The translations under genes were made by a program, and so were the position numbers. From Clostridiales bacterium (GTDB lineage: Bacteria; Bacillota; Clostridia; Lachnospirales; UBA12420), in contig DMOI01000058.1 of NCBI GenBank assembly GCA_003452395.1, forward strand, positions 1-61,849: a stretch of DNA of 61,849 bases, in the 5' to 3' direction. The notes under the pieces are model-generated. The model worked only from the letters and a program-made list of their open reading frames with translations, was not told the DNA's origin and ran no database searches. Shown here one piece after another: positions 6,811-17,200 of the stretch (its first letter is position 1; the number at the start of each line of letters is the position of its first letter).

Positions 6811-9801
6811 TTATTTATATGTAAGAACTTTCTCAGAGTACAGATTAATTCCTACACTTGCATTTGGATGAATATGATCAATGAGGTATTTTGATGGAGA
6901 ACATCTTAGAAACATTTCATCAATGGCAGGATTAGGATCAATAAAACAGTAGTCTTTTTTCTCACAATATAGTCTAAGAGCTTCTCCGAATTGACTTAAC
7001 ATTAAATCGCGTTTTTCCACCGATATTTGCGTATACGGATCATTATCTAATGCAAGCCAAGGACTGATCAAAACAAAATGTGCGTTGGGTTTTTTACTTA
7101 ATATTTTTACTATAAGAGAATTTATATTCTCTATATAACTACTCGCATCCATAGCACATGTTTTCTTATTTCTATATCGTACATCATTTGTTCCAATAGC
7201 GATAACATATAAATCAGCGCTATGTCTAGCTATTGTTTCAATTTTTTCAAGTAATGTCAGTGTGGTTGCTGCTCCCCAAGCTTCCTTATATACGATACTA
7301 TCAGGAAATGAAGCCATTAATGGTTCATACCAACTATAACCACCATTTTCTGACCCTGCTGTTATACTATCACCCACAAAACAAACTGTTTTTGATTTGC
7401 AAAATAGCTTGTATAAATCTGTTTTTGTCATTTCGTCAGTGATTTTCATTGCTTTTACAGGTTGTCTAACATATCCTTCAGGAAATATATAATATCTTTC
7501 TTGCACTTGGTCTAATGTTAGTTTAACTCCGAGCATAACAGATGAAACAATAGACTGCACTTCATCAACTCGTATCATTTCATACCTACTAATTTCATTT
7601 TGTAAAACTGTATCATTCAAAATATTATATATTGGTAATGCTCTATAAGTTCCATTTGATGGTGATTGGGTATACATAGGTATAACCCCAGCACTAATAA
7701 CTTGTTTAGTTTGAGGGTCTATGTAAACCTCAACAATTGAAGTTGCATCCCCATCATTTTCTACATAAGAATTAGCAAAGTTTCCTGGACAATTTACTAT
7801 AACAGCCTGCTTTTCTTCCCCCTTATCATTAACTGTTGTACTAAACTCAATAGGCTGAACCGCATGAGAGTGATCACCTAAAATAATGTCTGCACCTGCC
7901 TTAACAAAAATATCATTCCATGTATCTTGATAAGTATCGGTGTTATGTGTAAACTGAGATCCCATATGAGGTATAACTGCTATTAAATCTGGAGGATTTT
8001 TCATATTTCTTATTTTTTCAAAATCCAATAACACTTTAGCTTTAATCTCCTCAAAATATTTACTGGTAGGTTCTACAATGATTGACGTTAGCGAAGTATT
8101 ATCTTGTAAAAAATATTTTTCTGTAAATCCATTACTCCCATATGTATATGCCAAAACAGCAATTCGGACTCCCTTTTCCTTTATTATTAGGACTGAATCC
8201 TTTTCCTCCACATTTCTGTATGAACCAACATGTAATAATCCCTCTTGATCAAGAATATCCAGTGTCCTTATAGTTCCTTCTTCTCCTTTATCTAAGAGAT
8301 GGTTATTTGCAGTCGATACTAAATCAATCCCTGAATCCTTCACAGCCCTTACAAAGGTATCAGGATAATTTAAATAAAGGGGTAACCCATCGTTATAGTT
8401 ACTCGTAGAGTAACCTGCGTCTTCTCCCGCTGTAGGACCTTCAAAAACACCAATTGCAATGTCTGCTTCTGTTAGATATTTTTTTGCATATTTAAACATA
8501 GAATCAAATTCATATTCACCAGAGGAATCAGAATAAGCTCCCTTAACTTGGTCCTGCAGCAAAATCAAGTCCCCTACGAAAGCTATTGTCACTGCATCCT
8601 TTAAAACTGCTTCTTGATCACTTGTAATAACTTTATGGATATCACCTGCAGAATCATTTTTGTCTACTGTTACCGAATTGTTTTGAGTTGCAGCTATCGT
8701 TTTTATTGATAATATAAGTGTTTTATATGTTGGAATTAATAAACATGTAATTAATAATACTACTGATATTTTGATAAATATATTTCTTATATATTTATTC
8801 TGATCACTATCCTGAAACAAAAAAACATCAATTATTTTATTAATCATCCAATTAAATTTATGTAGAATAATATCTGAGCCCAAAATAAGAAGCGTTACAG
8901 CACTCGCACAAAAAGCAAAGATAATATAATACTCGTTATAATTACTTGCAGGAAATACTTTCATAAAAACAAGTGTAATAAAGCGATGAAGAACATAAAT
9001 GACTAATGAGCTTCTACCCCACTTACAAAAGAACGGCAATGGTTTTTTTGGTGTCAGAATAAAAATACTGGTAATCATCAATCCAGCTATCCCAATTATG
9101 ACAATTCTAAAAGTCAGGTCGAGCATCGAATCATAGCTTTCCATCAACAAATTTGATTCACTTAACTTTGCATATTTGTATATAAATGAGCATGATATGA
9201 AGATTGTAGATAACAGCAAACAAATACCCTTAAAATAATCTAACGGTTTTCGGCTATCTATAAAATCATTGATTTTATCAAGAGATAACTTGTATCCAAT
9301 AATAAAAAAAGGAAAGAGTACAATTGTCCTTGAAATAGCAAAAACATTTGTTACATCACTCCAAAACCCGATAAAAATTGCAACAATTATACTGATTATA
9401 AAAATGTGATTTGTTATTTTAACGTATTTTATTACTAAACGCCATATTATTAATGAAATTAAGAACCAGAATGAATAATATGGTGTAATAAACTGAAATG
9501 ATGTATTAAATAAAAAAAAGCTATAAATCATCATAATGGTGTTAAATATAATGTAGATAACAATTAATTTAAACACAGATATCATAGATTTTGAATTGTC
9601 ACTTTTACTAAAAAATCCTGAAACGAAAGCAAATGCAGGCATATGAAAAAAATATACAAAACTAATAATATAACCTGCGAAGCCCAAGCCATAATAAGCC
9701 CATAAGAAGTGTCCCAAAACCACGAGAGAAATTAGTATTCCTTTTATATTATCCCAATACGAGTTTCGTTTATTTATAGCATTTTCTTGTAATTCGGTCA
9801 T
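6811..9801 (-). CDS. acyltransferase-CapA-SGNH triple-domain protein
   Basis: A 996-residue membrane protein joining three enzymes. Residues about 12-345 form a ten-helix acyltransferase-3 domain (YWDNIKGILI, LGHF with its conserved His). After another helix (about 345-370), residues 405-700 form a CapA/PGA_cap metallophosphoesterase-like domain (FVGDLIL, STANNHLLDKG, LGDHSHAVQP). Residues 800-995 form an SGNH/GDSL hydrolase (FVGDSITAG near 811, GTND, DHIHPN), with all catalytic blocks. Acyltransferase-3 plus SGNH is the architecture of peptidoglycan or glycan O-acetyltransferases such as OatA; a CapA domain between them is unusual. I infer surface-polymer acylation outside the membrane. The ATG at 9801 is chosen because AAGGAGG lies 10 bases before it and only 1 base before the ATG at 9810. 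Confidence 0.85.
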   Translation of the reverse strand: MTELQENAINKRNSYWDNIKGILISLVVLGHFLWAYYGLGFAGYIISFVYFFHMPAFAFVSGFFSKSDNSKSMISVFKLIVIYIIFNTIMMIYSFFLFNTSFQFITPYYSFWFLISLIIWRLVIKYVKITNHIFIISIIVAIFIGFWSDVTNVFAISRTIVLFPFFIIGYKLSLDKINDFIDSRKPLDYFKGICLLLSTIFISCSFIYKYAKLSESNLLMESYDSMLDLTFRIVIIGIAGLMITSIFILTPKKPLPFFCKWGRSSLVIYVLHRFITLVFMKVFPASNYNEYYIIFAFCASAVTLLILGSDIILHKFNWMINKIIDVFLFQDSDQNKYIRNIFIKISVVLLITCLLIPTYKTLILSIKTIAATQNNSVTVDKNDSAGDIHKVITSDQEAVLKDAVTIAFVGDLILLQDQVKGAYSDSSGEYEFDSMFKYAKKYLTEADIAIGVFEGPTAGEDAGYSTSNYNDGLPLYLNYPDTFVRAVKDSGIDLVSTANNHLLDKGEEGTIRTLDILDQEGLLHVGSYRNVEEKDSVLIIKEKGVRIAVLAYTYGSNGFTEKYFLQDNTSLTSIIVEPTSKYFEEIKAKVLLDFEKIRNMKNPPDLIAVIPHMGSQFTHNTDTYQDTWNDIFVKAGADIILGDHSHAVQPIEFSTTVNDKGEEKQAVIVNCPGNFANSYVENDGDATSIVEVYIDPQTKQVISAGVIPMYTQSPSNGTYRALPIYNILNDTVLQNEISRYEMIRVDEVQSIVSSVMLGVKLTLDQVQERYYIFPEGYVRQPVKAMKITDEMTKTDLYKLFCKSKTVCFVGDSITAGSENGGYSWYEPLMASFPDSIVYKEAWGAATTLTLLEKIETIARHSADLYVIAIGTNDVRYRNKKTCAMDASSYIENINSLIVKILSKKPNAHFVLISPWLALDNDPYTQISVEKRDLMLSQFGEALRLYCEKKDYCFIDPNPAIDEMFLRCSPSKYLIDHIHPNASVGINLYSEKVLTYK

Positions 9802-9879
9802 TTTGGTCATACCTCCTTAAAGCAATGTAAATCTTATATATAGTAGTAAAAGTCACCAATATGACAAAATAGAACCTTC

Positions 9880-10071
9880 CTATAAAACCAACATATCTTC
9901 TTCTACCTGATATTCTGGTAAACTAATCCCATTCCCTTCTGCTATATTTTGAATCTCATCCTGTACCTTTACTGCAACATCTGCCGAAATTCCTTTTGCA
10001 GCATTTGTTGAGTCTTGTATACTATTAAACACAAGGTTAATTGAATCATTATTTTCTTTATTTCTATTCAT
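9880..10071 (-). CDS. small hypothetical protein
   Basis: 63 residues, hydrophilic, acidic C-terminus, no family recognised. AGGAGATT about 11 bases upstream overlaps the end of the preceding gene, with which it is clearly co-transcribed (7 bases apart). It lies just upstream of the acyltransferase fusion gene. Reality is supported by spacing and ribosome site rather than by homology. Confidence 0.55.
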   Translation of the reverse strand: MNRNKENNDSINLVFNSIQDSTNAAKGISADVAVKVQDEIQNIAEGNGISLPEYQVEEDMLVL

Positions 10072-10078
10072 CGCTTTT

Positions 10079-10630
10079 TTAATCTCCTAGTTGTCCTTCT
10101 TTTTGTCTATCAATTTCTTCATTTCTGATTAGTATTTCATTTTGAAGTTTTAACATATCTAATTCTACCTTCTGTATTAATGGTACAAATTCAGTTTTCC
10201 CTTTATCTAAACCTTTCTCTTCTTCCTCTAGTAACGTTTTCATTACTCCAGTAAACGCTCCATTTTCATCCAGAACATTACCTTTTAAACTTAAATCACA
10301 TAATTTGTAATCAGAAGTAAACACCGCCTGTGCTGTGGAGGTTTTCACAGACCATCCTTTCTCAACACATTTCTTATCTTTTCCAATATTAAAATCACTC
10401 ATCGTAACATTTACTCCATTCATAGGTACACCAAAAAATTTATAAAACTGTCCATCACTAAAGGCTATATTATCAGGAATAGAAAACTCAATTAATTTAT
10501 TTTCACCAAAAGCTTCTAATAATTTCTTAACAAGACCTATTTTGTTTGTTTCATCAATTTCACTAATTTCATCTATTATGCTTACCAACTTTTGCATATT
10601 CCAATGCTTCATTGAAACAAATTTCTTCAT
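10079..10630 (-). CDS. hypothetical soluble protein
   Basis: About 183 residues, mixed alpha/beta composition, with a C-terminal stretch likely to be coiled coil (VELDMLKLQNEILIRNEEID). No known family recognised. The start is uncertain: an in-frame TTG at 10648 and the ATG at 10630 are both possible and neither has a good ribosome site, because a copy of the transposase end motif (GGGTCAGGT...) occupies the upstream bases. The insertion of that motif may have replaced the native leader. Forms a unit with the 63-residue gene downstream. Confidence 0.55.
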   Translation of the reverse strand: MKKFVSMKHWNMQKLVSIIDEISEIDETNKIGLVKKLLEAFGENKLIEFSIPDNIAFSDGQFYKFFGVPMNGVNVTMSDFNIGKDKKCVEKGWSVKTSTAQAVFTSDYKLCDLSLKGNVLDENGAFTGVMKTLLEEEEKGLDKGKTEFVPLIQKVELDMLKLQNEILIRNEEIDRQKEGQLGD

Positions 10631-10633
10631 AAT

Positions 10634-10658
10634 TAGTGAATTATTCAAACCTGACCCT
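10634..10658 (-). repeat. copy of the Y1 transposase end motif
   Basis: Minus strand GGGTCAGGTTTGAATAATTC and flanking bases match the end motif next to the transposase stop codon at 12,094 with about two changes. It lies right at the start of the 183-residue gene. Confidence 0.65.
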
Positions 10659-10690
10659 ATCCACTTTTTTCATCCCTTTTGCATTAAACT

Positions 10691-12016
10691 TTACTTCACA
10701 GCTTTTGCTCCAATACCGAAAAGTATTATACCTGCAGTAAAGAAGATTGCACAAAATCCATATTCTACTATTGGAATCTTATTCACCATCTCTGCTTGAT
10801 ATGGGTATTTTTTATTATATACTACTTCTACTTCTTCGTTTATCTTTCTTTGTCTAAAGGCATTTCTATTTATAATGATATATTCTTTACCCTCTATATA
10901 AAATCTTATAATGGGGCGATATTGATAATATCCAGCTGTATCACTTGTTCCTTCTTGATATTCTTCTTTATTATTTATAATTATTCCAGTTGTCACTTTT
11001 TGATTTTTAATACTTGTTTTGTTATCTTCATATACTGCATAAGTCATAAGTAAAGAAAACATAATAAAAATCATACTCATTAATATTGGAAATGATGCTC
11101 TCGGATTATCAAATGATATGATTTTACTTATAAAACCTCTTTTAGATTTCACGTTTAGATCATCTTTCTTAGTATTTACATTTACCATTTCAAAGGAATT
11201 ACCGCTAATGCTTTTCCACTTAATTTTGCCTGTGAATGTCTTGATGGGTATTAATACGAAAAACACCCCAGCATAAAAAAATATAAACATTGCTGCATAT
11301 CCTGCTATGGGTGAATCATATTTATCAATGTGAGCTTCTGCATAATTTTCTTTATTATACACTAAGTCTATCATACGGTTCTTATACAAATTCCTAAAAT
11401 TAGTTCTTTCACTTATTATATATTTTTTATTATCTATCTCATATTCTATAATAACCATGTATTTAATATTTTGTCTATCCTTTTCTTCATTAACATCTTT
11501 AACTACTCCTTTTATGGTTTGAAAATTTTTAAAAGGTACTTGAGTATCCTTCCAAATTGTGTATGATGTAAATATGGACATAGCTATAAAAGATGCTCCA
11601 ATCATAGTGGAGAATACCATTAGCATATTTATCGATGACAATATTTTGTTAAAGAAAGTATTTTTGATAGTCTTTATCTTTATTAACCTTTTTGTTATCT
11701 TAATTAATTTACTCATCAAAACTGATATTATTATTATAACCATAATTAAAAAAATAGTTTTAACACCTATATCTGTATTCGCATTTAATAAAACTGCCAT
11801 TGTTATTATTGTAAGTATTGGAATATAACACATTAGCATTATTGCTATTTTCAAATATGACCTAAATGCCTTTATCATTAACTTCAATATTTTTACTTTC
11901 GGTTTTTGTTTTCTCATTTCTCTTATTAAAATGATATATCCCACTATACATATCGCTATTGCAATAATTAATCCTTTAACAGCCATATCTTGAATCGTAT
12001 TAATACTTATTGTCAT
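10691..12016 (-). CDS. membrane protein with two DUF3592 domains
   Basis: 441 residues with about seven membrane helices (near 13-30, 57-77, 85-105, 128-150, 235-255, 310-328, 418-436). Two extracytoplasmic segments repeat one another: about 165-228 (G-V-V-K-D, YMVIIEYEIDNKKYI, DLVYNKENY) and 344-408 (YRPIIRFYIEGKEYI, VEVVYNKKYP). These are DUF3592-type beta modules, usually single in bacterial proteins. Function unknown. Start behind GGGAGTGA. It sits between a hypothetical pair and the transposase in an accessory-looking stretch. Confidence 0.75.
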   Translation of the reverse strand: MTISINTIQDMAVKGLIIAIAICIVGYIILIREMRKQKPKVKILKLMIKAFRSYLKIAIMLMCYIPILTIITMAVLLNANTDIGVKTIFLIMVIIIISVLMSKLIKITKRLIKIKTIKNTFFNKILSSINMLMVFSTMIGASFIAMSIFTSYTIWKDTQVPFKNFQTIKGVVKDVNEEKDRQNIKYMVIIEYEIDNKKYIISERTNFRNLYKNRMIDLVYNKENYAEAHIDKYDSPIAGYAAMFIFFYAGVFFVLIPIKTFTGKIKWKSISGNSFEMVNVNTKKDDLNVKSKRGFISKIISFDNPRASFPILMSMIFIMFSLLMTYAVYEDNKTSIKNQKVTTGIIINNKEEYQEGTSDTAGYYQYRPIIRFYIEGKEYIIINRNAFRQRKINEEVEVVYNKKYPYQAEMVNKIPIVEYGFCAIFFTAGIILFGIGAKAVK

Positions 12017-12086
12017 CGTTACTTCACTCCCTTATCTTTTTTGTTCAATTCCATGGTTACTTTTGTCACCCATCGTACGAATCAGT

Positions 12087-12112
12087 GTCAGATGGGGTCA
12101 GGTCTGAATTAT
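12087..12112 (+). repeat. end motif of the Y1 transposase element
   Basis: GATGGGGTCAGGTCTGAATT directly abuts the transposase stop codon. The same core occurs at 10,634 and 13,674 and probably is the REP-like sequence read by the transposase. Confidence 0.65.
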
Positions 12113-12979
12113 TCACTTACTCCATCTTTTTATTATCTCTTCCATGTATTTTGTCTTCATTGTTTCTCCTGCTTTTATTTTTGATACCATCGATACTTGT
12201 AGATTAAGCTTCTTCGCTAATTCTGTGCTTGTTGTTTTACAGTGTTTTATTGCTAATAGTATTATTATTTTTCTTATATCTGATATTCTTTGTTGCCTCG
12301 TTCTTGCTTTTATTTCTTCTAAACTAATTTTTTCTTGCTCTAATATTTCAGTAATTAAGGCATCTAGTTCTATCTTTTCCTCTCTATCTATATTACCTGT
12401 TTGCGCTTCTTTTACCTCGTATTCGCATTGTTCTATGTCATCCATTTCATCATTTACATATTTCTTATATTCTTCTATCGCTTTTGTTTTATTGTTTGAT
12501 AATATTTTAAGTACAAAATTGACATCTATTAAATCATTTTTACCTCTCATATATTCTCTATAGCTACTCCATTCATAGTTAACGTCTTTCGTTTTATTTG
12601 CTTCTACAGGATTTTTGTGTATGTATTTTGTTAGGTGTAGTAAATATCCATCTTTATTACATACTATTGCTTTATATCTCTGCTGAAAAACATGTCCTGT
12701 TCGCTTGTTTTTTCTATTATAGTCTTGCGTATAAACTTGCTGTATTCCCTGCATTATTTTAGATAGTGGAGTGTCACTTACTTCTATAAGTAGGTGTATA
12801 TGATTATCCATTATACAGTATGCATAAATTGAAAATTTGAATCTTTCTTTATATTTTTTTATTGTTTCTATGTATTTCTTTTTATCTTCATCTTCTTTTA
12901 AAACATATTCCCCATTATTTCCTCTAGCTATCACATGATATAACGCTCCACTATAATGTATTCTTTGTTTTCTTGCCAC
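12113..12979 (-). CDS. REP-associated tyrosine (Y1) transposase
   Basis: 288-residue single-domain HUH transposase of the TnpA-REP (RAYT) family. The metal site is H60-I-H62 in MDNHIHLLIEV, the catalytic Tyr is Y83 or Y87 in QQVYTQDYN, and the family signature GHVFQQRYK follows. The C-terminal third (about 190-288) is a helix-turn-helix extension (STELAKKLNLQVSMVSKIKAG) seen in some members. Start is a GTG behind AAGGTGGTGA. The gene is intact. RAYTs act in single-stranded DNA handling of REP-like hairpins and usually are domesticated rather than freely mobile; three copies of its end motif lie within 3 kb. Confidence 0.92.
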   Translation of the reverse strand: MARKQRIHYSGALYHVIARGNNGEYVLKEDEDKKKYIETIKKYKERFKFSIYAYCIMDNHIHLLIEVSDTPLSKIMQGIQQVYTQDYNRKNKRTGHVFQQRYKAIVCNKDGYLLHLTKYIHKNPVEANKTKDVNYEWSSYREYMRGKNDLIDVNFVLKILSNNKTKAIEEYKKYVNDEMDDIEQCEYEVKEAQTGNIDREEKIELDALITEILEQEKISLEEIKARTRQQRISDIRKIIILLAIKHCKTTSTELAKKLNLQVSMVSKIKAGETMKTKYMEEIIKRWSK

Positions 12980-13047
12980 TTGTTATCACCACCTTATAGT
13001 ATTCTAGCATCGTTTTTGCCAGCAAGTAGTCTCTTTTAATATTAGAC

Positions 13048-13647
13048 TCAAGTCACTCTAGATTTGTAGTTTATGTAATATTCACTGACTAGCTTTAAAT
13101 TGCAGTATTTAATTAATAACGCAACATCCTTTGAATCAAATGCTGTAACATTATAAATAATAGGTTTACATTGCTTAGATGAATAAAAGAGTAAGTCTGC
13201 TGAACAACGTACTCCTAACTCAAAAGTAATTGGCTTAGTTAAATCACAAAACTTTATTTCTAAAAAATCTTTTTTCGGCCCTATTAAAATTAATTTATCG
13301 TGATAAATAGTAATTTTATAATTATTTGATAAAAATATTACTACTGCAAAAATACTAGTAAAAATTGAAGAAATGAATAGTATCAATTTGTATTCATTAA
13401 TAATTTTATTACCAGAAAAGTACATAGTTATAATCAATGTTGCTGATATTATTATAAAAATTATACAAATTAAACTCAATTTTAACTTTGTAGCATAAAT
13501 TATATGTGGCAACTTTATATTCTTAACATCTGCATCATTTAAAATATTTATATATTTACCATTCATATATGTATTAAATTTACTTTTAGCAGTCTCCATA
13601 ATAACACCAAATATAATAAGACATAATAATGCTATAACATAATTCAT
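13048..13647 (-). CDS. hypothetical membrane protein
   Basis: 199 residues with an N-terminal helix (about 3-18) and two further membrane helices (about 55-77 and 86-106), then a soluble C-terminal domain of about 90 residues with beta-rich composition resembling a PH-like fold (inference only). No family recognised. Start behind AAAGGAG. The gene lies between the transposase and a second copy of the transposase 3' end, both in the same orientation. Confidence 0.6.
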   Translation of the reverse strand: MNYVIALLCLIIFGVIMETAKSKFNTYMNGKYINILNDADVKNIKLPHIIYATKLKLSLICIIFIIISATLIITMYFSGNKIINEYKLILFISSIFTSIFAVVIFLSNNYKITIYHDKLILIGPKKDFLEIKFCDLTKPITFELGVRCSADLLFYSSKQCKPIIYNVTAFDSKDVALLIKYCNLKLVSEYYINYKSRVT

Positions 13648-13673
13648 AACTATTGACTCCTTTCATTTAAATG

Positions 13674-13762
13674 CAGATGGAATCAGGTCTAAGTTATTCA
13701 CTTACTCCATCTTTTTATTATCTCTTCCATGTAGTTTATCTTCATTGCTTCTCCTACTTTTA
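13674..13762 (-). pseudogene. remnant of a second Y1 transposase copy (3' end)
   Basis: About 88 bases closely match the last codons, stop and end motif of the transposase at 12,113. Translated on the minus strand it gives KVGEAMKINYMEEIIKRWSK and a stop, differing in four residues from the intact C-terminus. The rest of the gene is gone. Confidence 0.85.
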
Positions 13763-13780
13763 AAAATCTTACTATATATC

Positions 13781-14161
13781 TTAGAAAGTTCTAAATGTTT
13801 TATATTTATTTATTGCTTTTAAATCAATTACACACTGATATTCATCCATATATACACATTCATCTGCTTTACAATCATCAAAATTTAATATCACAATTCT
13901 ATCTTTATTTAAATATTTTTCTATTATGGGTAGACTTTTCTCTCTAAACAAATTATAACCTTTTTCAGTAAAAAAACTTTTATATGTTCCTTTATACATA
14001 AGAGGCTTTGGCAACCAATTTATGTTTTCATTATTTAAAAGTTCTTTCCACTTATCGGTAGAAAGCATCCCTTTTAATAACTCATATATTCCATGTCCAT
14101 TATCTAGGTACTCCGCTCTATAAAGCACATTAAAGCACTCCTTCAATTGTATAATTTTCAT
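13781..14161 (-). CDS. hypothetical protein
   Basis: 126 residues, soluble, with an acidic Cys-containing patch near the C-terminus (DDCKADECVYMDEYQC). No family recognised, no signal peptide. The ribosome site is poor, so the start is tentative. It sits between the transposase remnant and the giant activase gene. Confidence 0.5.
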   Translation of the reverse strand: MKIIQLKECFNVLYRAEYLDNGHGIYELLKGMLSTDKWKELLNNENINWLPKPLMYKGTYKSFFTEKGYNLFREKSLPIIEKYLNKDRIVILNFDDCKADECVYMDEYQCVIDLKAINKYKTFRTF

Positions 14162-14282
14162 TTATATAATTTCATATTATTCCAACACTTACAACATAAA
14201 GAAACAAAAAGCACCTCAAATTTGTCGATTTAGTTTTACAAAACTTAATCCAGGTTGTAACAATAAATGCAGCAACTATAAT

Positions 14283-17200
14283 CTACCTTCTATGCATCTT
14301 CTTATGCGTCCTGCTAGCTTGTAGCAAAAACGCCTCTAATCTCGCCTCAAGCAGCTGCGGATACGGATTTCCATCCGACTCTATAGTCAAAAACGGAATT
14401 TTATCATTTTTATCAAAGTTAACGAATTCCACATCGGTATTCGCTTTTTTGTCCACCCTCTTCACCGCACCAATCTTACATTCTACATTATTCTCAGGAA
14501 CTAAAAGTGCTTCTGTATACCTGAGTGGCATACATCCAAACGGTCCTATATTTATAATTCCTGCATACTCGCTCAATGCATCTTTCAGCACAGATCCTAT
14601 TATAAGTCCTGGTTCACCTTTAAGTTCCGTAGGTATTATGTGTGTTGAATGTTCTATAATATCAGCAATATCAACCATCTCCGGTTTATACAATCCTGAC
14701 TTTGCTAATGTGTTTTTTATTCTCTTTTCTATCATCTTCTGGCTCATATCAGATACTGCAAATTCTAATTTCCCTAGCATTGTGTGACTTGGCGCTTGTA
14801 GCTTTGTTTTTATCATATAATTTACATAATACAACCACTCAGCAACTGGAGAAATCTTAACAGCAAAGCCCTTATCTGTAAGCTTTTCTATAATATTCAA
14901 ATTCGATCCACTATCCCATCTTACGAAGAACTCACCCGTCATATTTATCTTTGGTATATCTTCATATGGCTTAGATAATTTTATAGTAGCTAATCTTTTT
15001 GCAGTTTCTTTAAGCACGATATTTACACTTTTTCCACCTAGTCCCTGCATTGCGTTTTCTATGTTTTTTAATTCTTCTTCAAATGTTTGCTTTGCCTGTT
15101 CTTTATTTTCTGCAGCTGCACATAACAGATTGTAAATCTCATCAAGCGCATCGCTCATTATAACTGACTCCCATGCCTTAAGTGCAAATGCTGGCCCTAG
15201 TCCTGCATATCCATCTTCACTTGCAAGAGAGATTAATGCTACATTCTTTAGTTTTTTATCTTTTATTAGCTTATTTGTAAATACATGATATTGTCCTAGT
15301 CTACAATACCCGTTAGCCTTCGGCAAGAACATAACCAGTTTCTCATCTGTTTCCCCTCTAGTTTTTAAATATTTTAGAAGTGAACCGATACATACTAGCA
15401 TAGGCAGGCATTCTTTACATGTTGACACGCTTCGACCTAACTGGAATACTTCCTTATCTGCAGTCGGCAACTCTTCTGCATTTATGCCCAGCTTTTTAAA
15501 TACCGCACCTAATATTCTTGACTGTATCTTACCCATTCCCGGGAATATGAGCTTAACTTTTTTATCTTTTAAGCTAAACTTTTTACCATCTGAATCTATG
15601 TATATAGCGCCCTTGCCAGTCAAATCTATCATTGCCTGTCTAAAATCCGTAGTTTCTACCTCGACTATATTTTTTTGTGTTTCCATGTAGTTTTTAATTA
15701 CGTCCACAAATGCTTCTATCCTCGTGTCTATCCCAGCATCTGCTGTATGAGTATCAAACTCAAGTGTAAGTGATGGCTTTGTACCCATTATACTTCTAAA
15801 GTACGTCACCAAGAACGAATCTATCGCACATAAAAAATTTGTTACATACAAACCATAAAGTTGCGGATTTTTCTTAATATATTTAGCACCTCTGAGTATT
15901 TTATGTCCTGATTCCCAGTGCATATAATCCTTGTAGTCATCGTCGAGTTCCTCATCTTGATATGGCAACATGTCATAAGGTATCGTCAAGTATCCACGTG
16001 ATGTTAATTTTTTTTCTATTCCCTTATTTGCCTCAAAAGCAAATGCATTATACGGTCTACCTACTATAACTATAGCTATCTTACTTGGGTTTTGTTCTAA
16101 ATATTTGAGTGCTGCTTTACCCAAAGATTTATATTCCTTCTCATATTGTTTAAAGATTTCTAATGCTTCTTTATATGTAGTCTTTGCCTTAGTCTTATCA
16201 AATCCAAGCTTTACCGCAGCTTCTACAAATCCATCTTCACCCTCGTGCCAACCGTTAATAAAGTTTATGCTGGGCGCAAGTATTTTATCTTTTACTTCCT
16301 TAAACGCTTGTTTTATTAAGAACGCTTCTCCCTGCTCAAATAAACATACAGACGAAAACTCTTTCCTCTTATTTCCCCCTTGTACATACATTTCTGTTAT
16401 GTGAGGCATGAAATAATAATCTGGCTTTTTACTAATCAAATTTGCAAAATACCCCAGTGACAGTCTAGCTGGAAAACAGATTGCTGTGTTGATCTTTTTT
16501 GTCCCTTTATCATCTATATCATCTGGTAATACAACATTACACCCTAGTCTCGTAAAGAAGTTATAATACAATGGAAACAAGCTATACGTCAAGAAAGATT
16601 TATTTATCCCTATCGTCAACTTATTTTCATCTTGAGTAACTGCAGGAGCATATTTTTCGAACATCAAGTCCTCTCTTACCTTTAAAAGACTAAGCGCCTC
16701 AATATCATGTTCTACTTCATATTTTGTGTTATAATATTTGTTGCATGCCCCTCCAAAAGGATAGGTTTTATCTTCTATTTGTATTCTATTTACTTTACAC
16801 TTTCTATCACATTTTTCCTTTCCACCTGGACATATAAATGGATCTTTATACTCTATTTGTCTTTCAATAATTTTATCTAAAATATACTCTGCCTCATACA
16901 TTAACCCTAAATGTAAGCGTTTTTTCACCTCGAGTGCAACTCCAAAAGCCCCCATAAGTCCTGGCTCAGGTGGTACGATTATAGGTTTTTTCATGATAGC
17001 AGCCATCGCAAGAGGTATCGCTTTATTGTAGCAAACTCCACCCTGCATAAATATTTTCTTTCCAACTGGTCTGTTACCTTTTACACGATTAACGTAATTT
17101 AAGCATATAGAATAAACTAGCCCCGCTAATATATTTTCCTGTGAAATCTTTTCGTGAGCAGCATTTTTTATATCAGAAGAAATGAACGCTGCACATTGAT

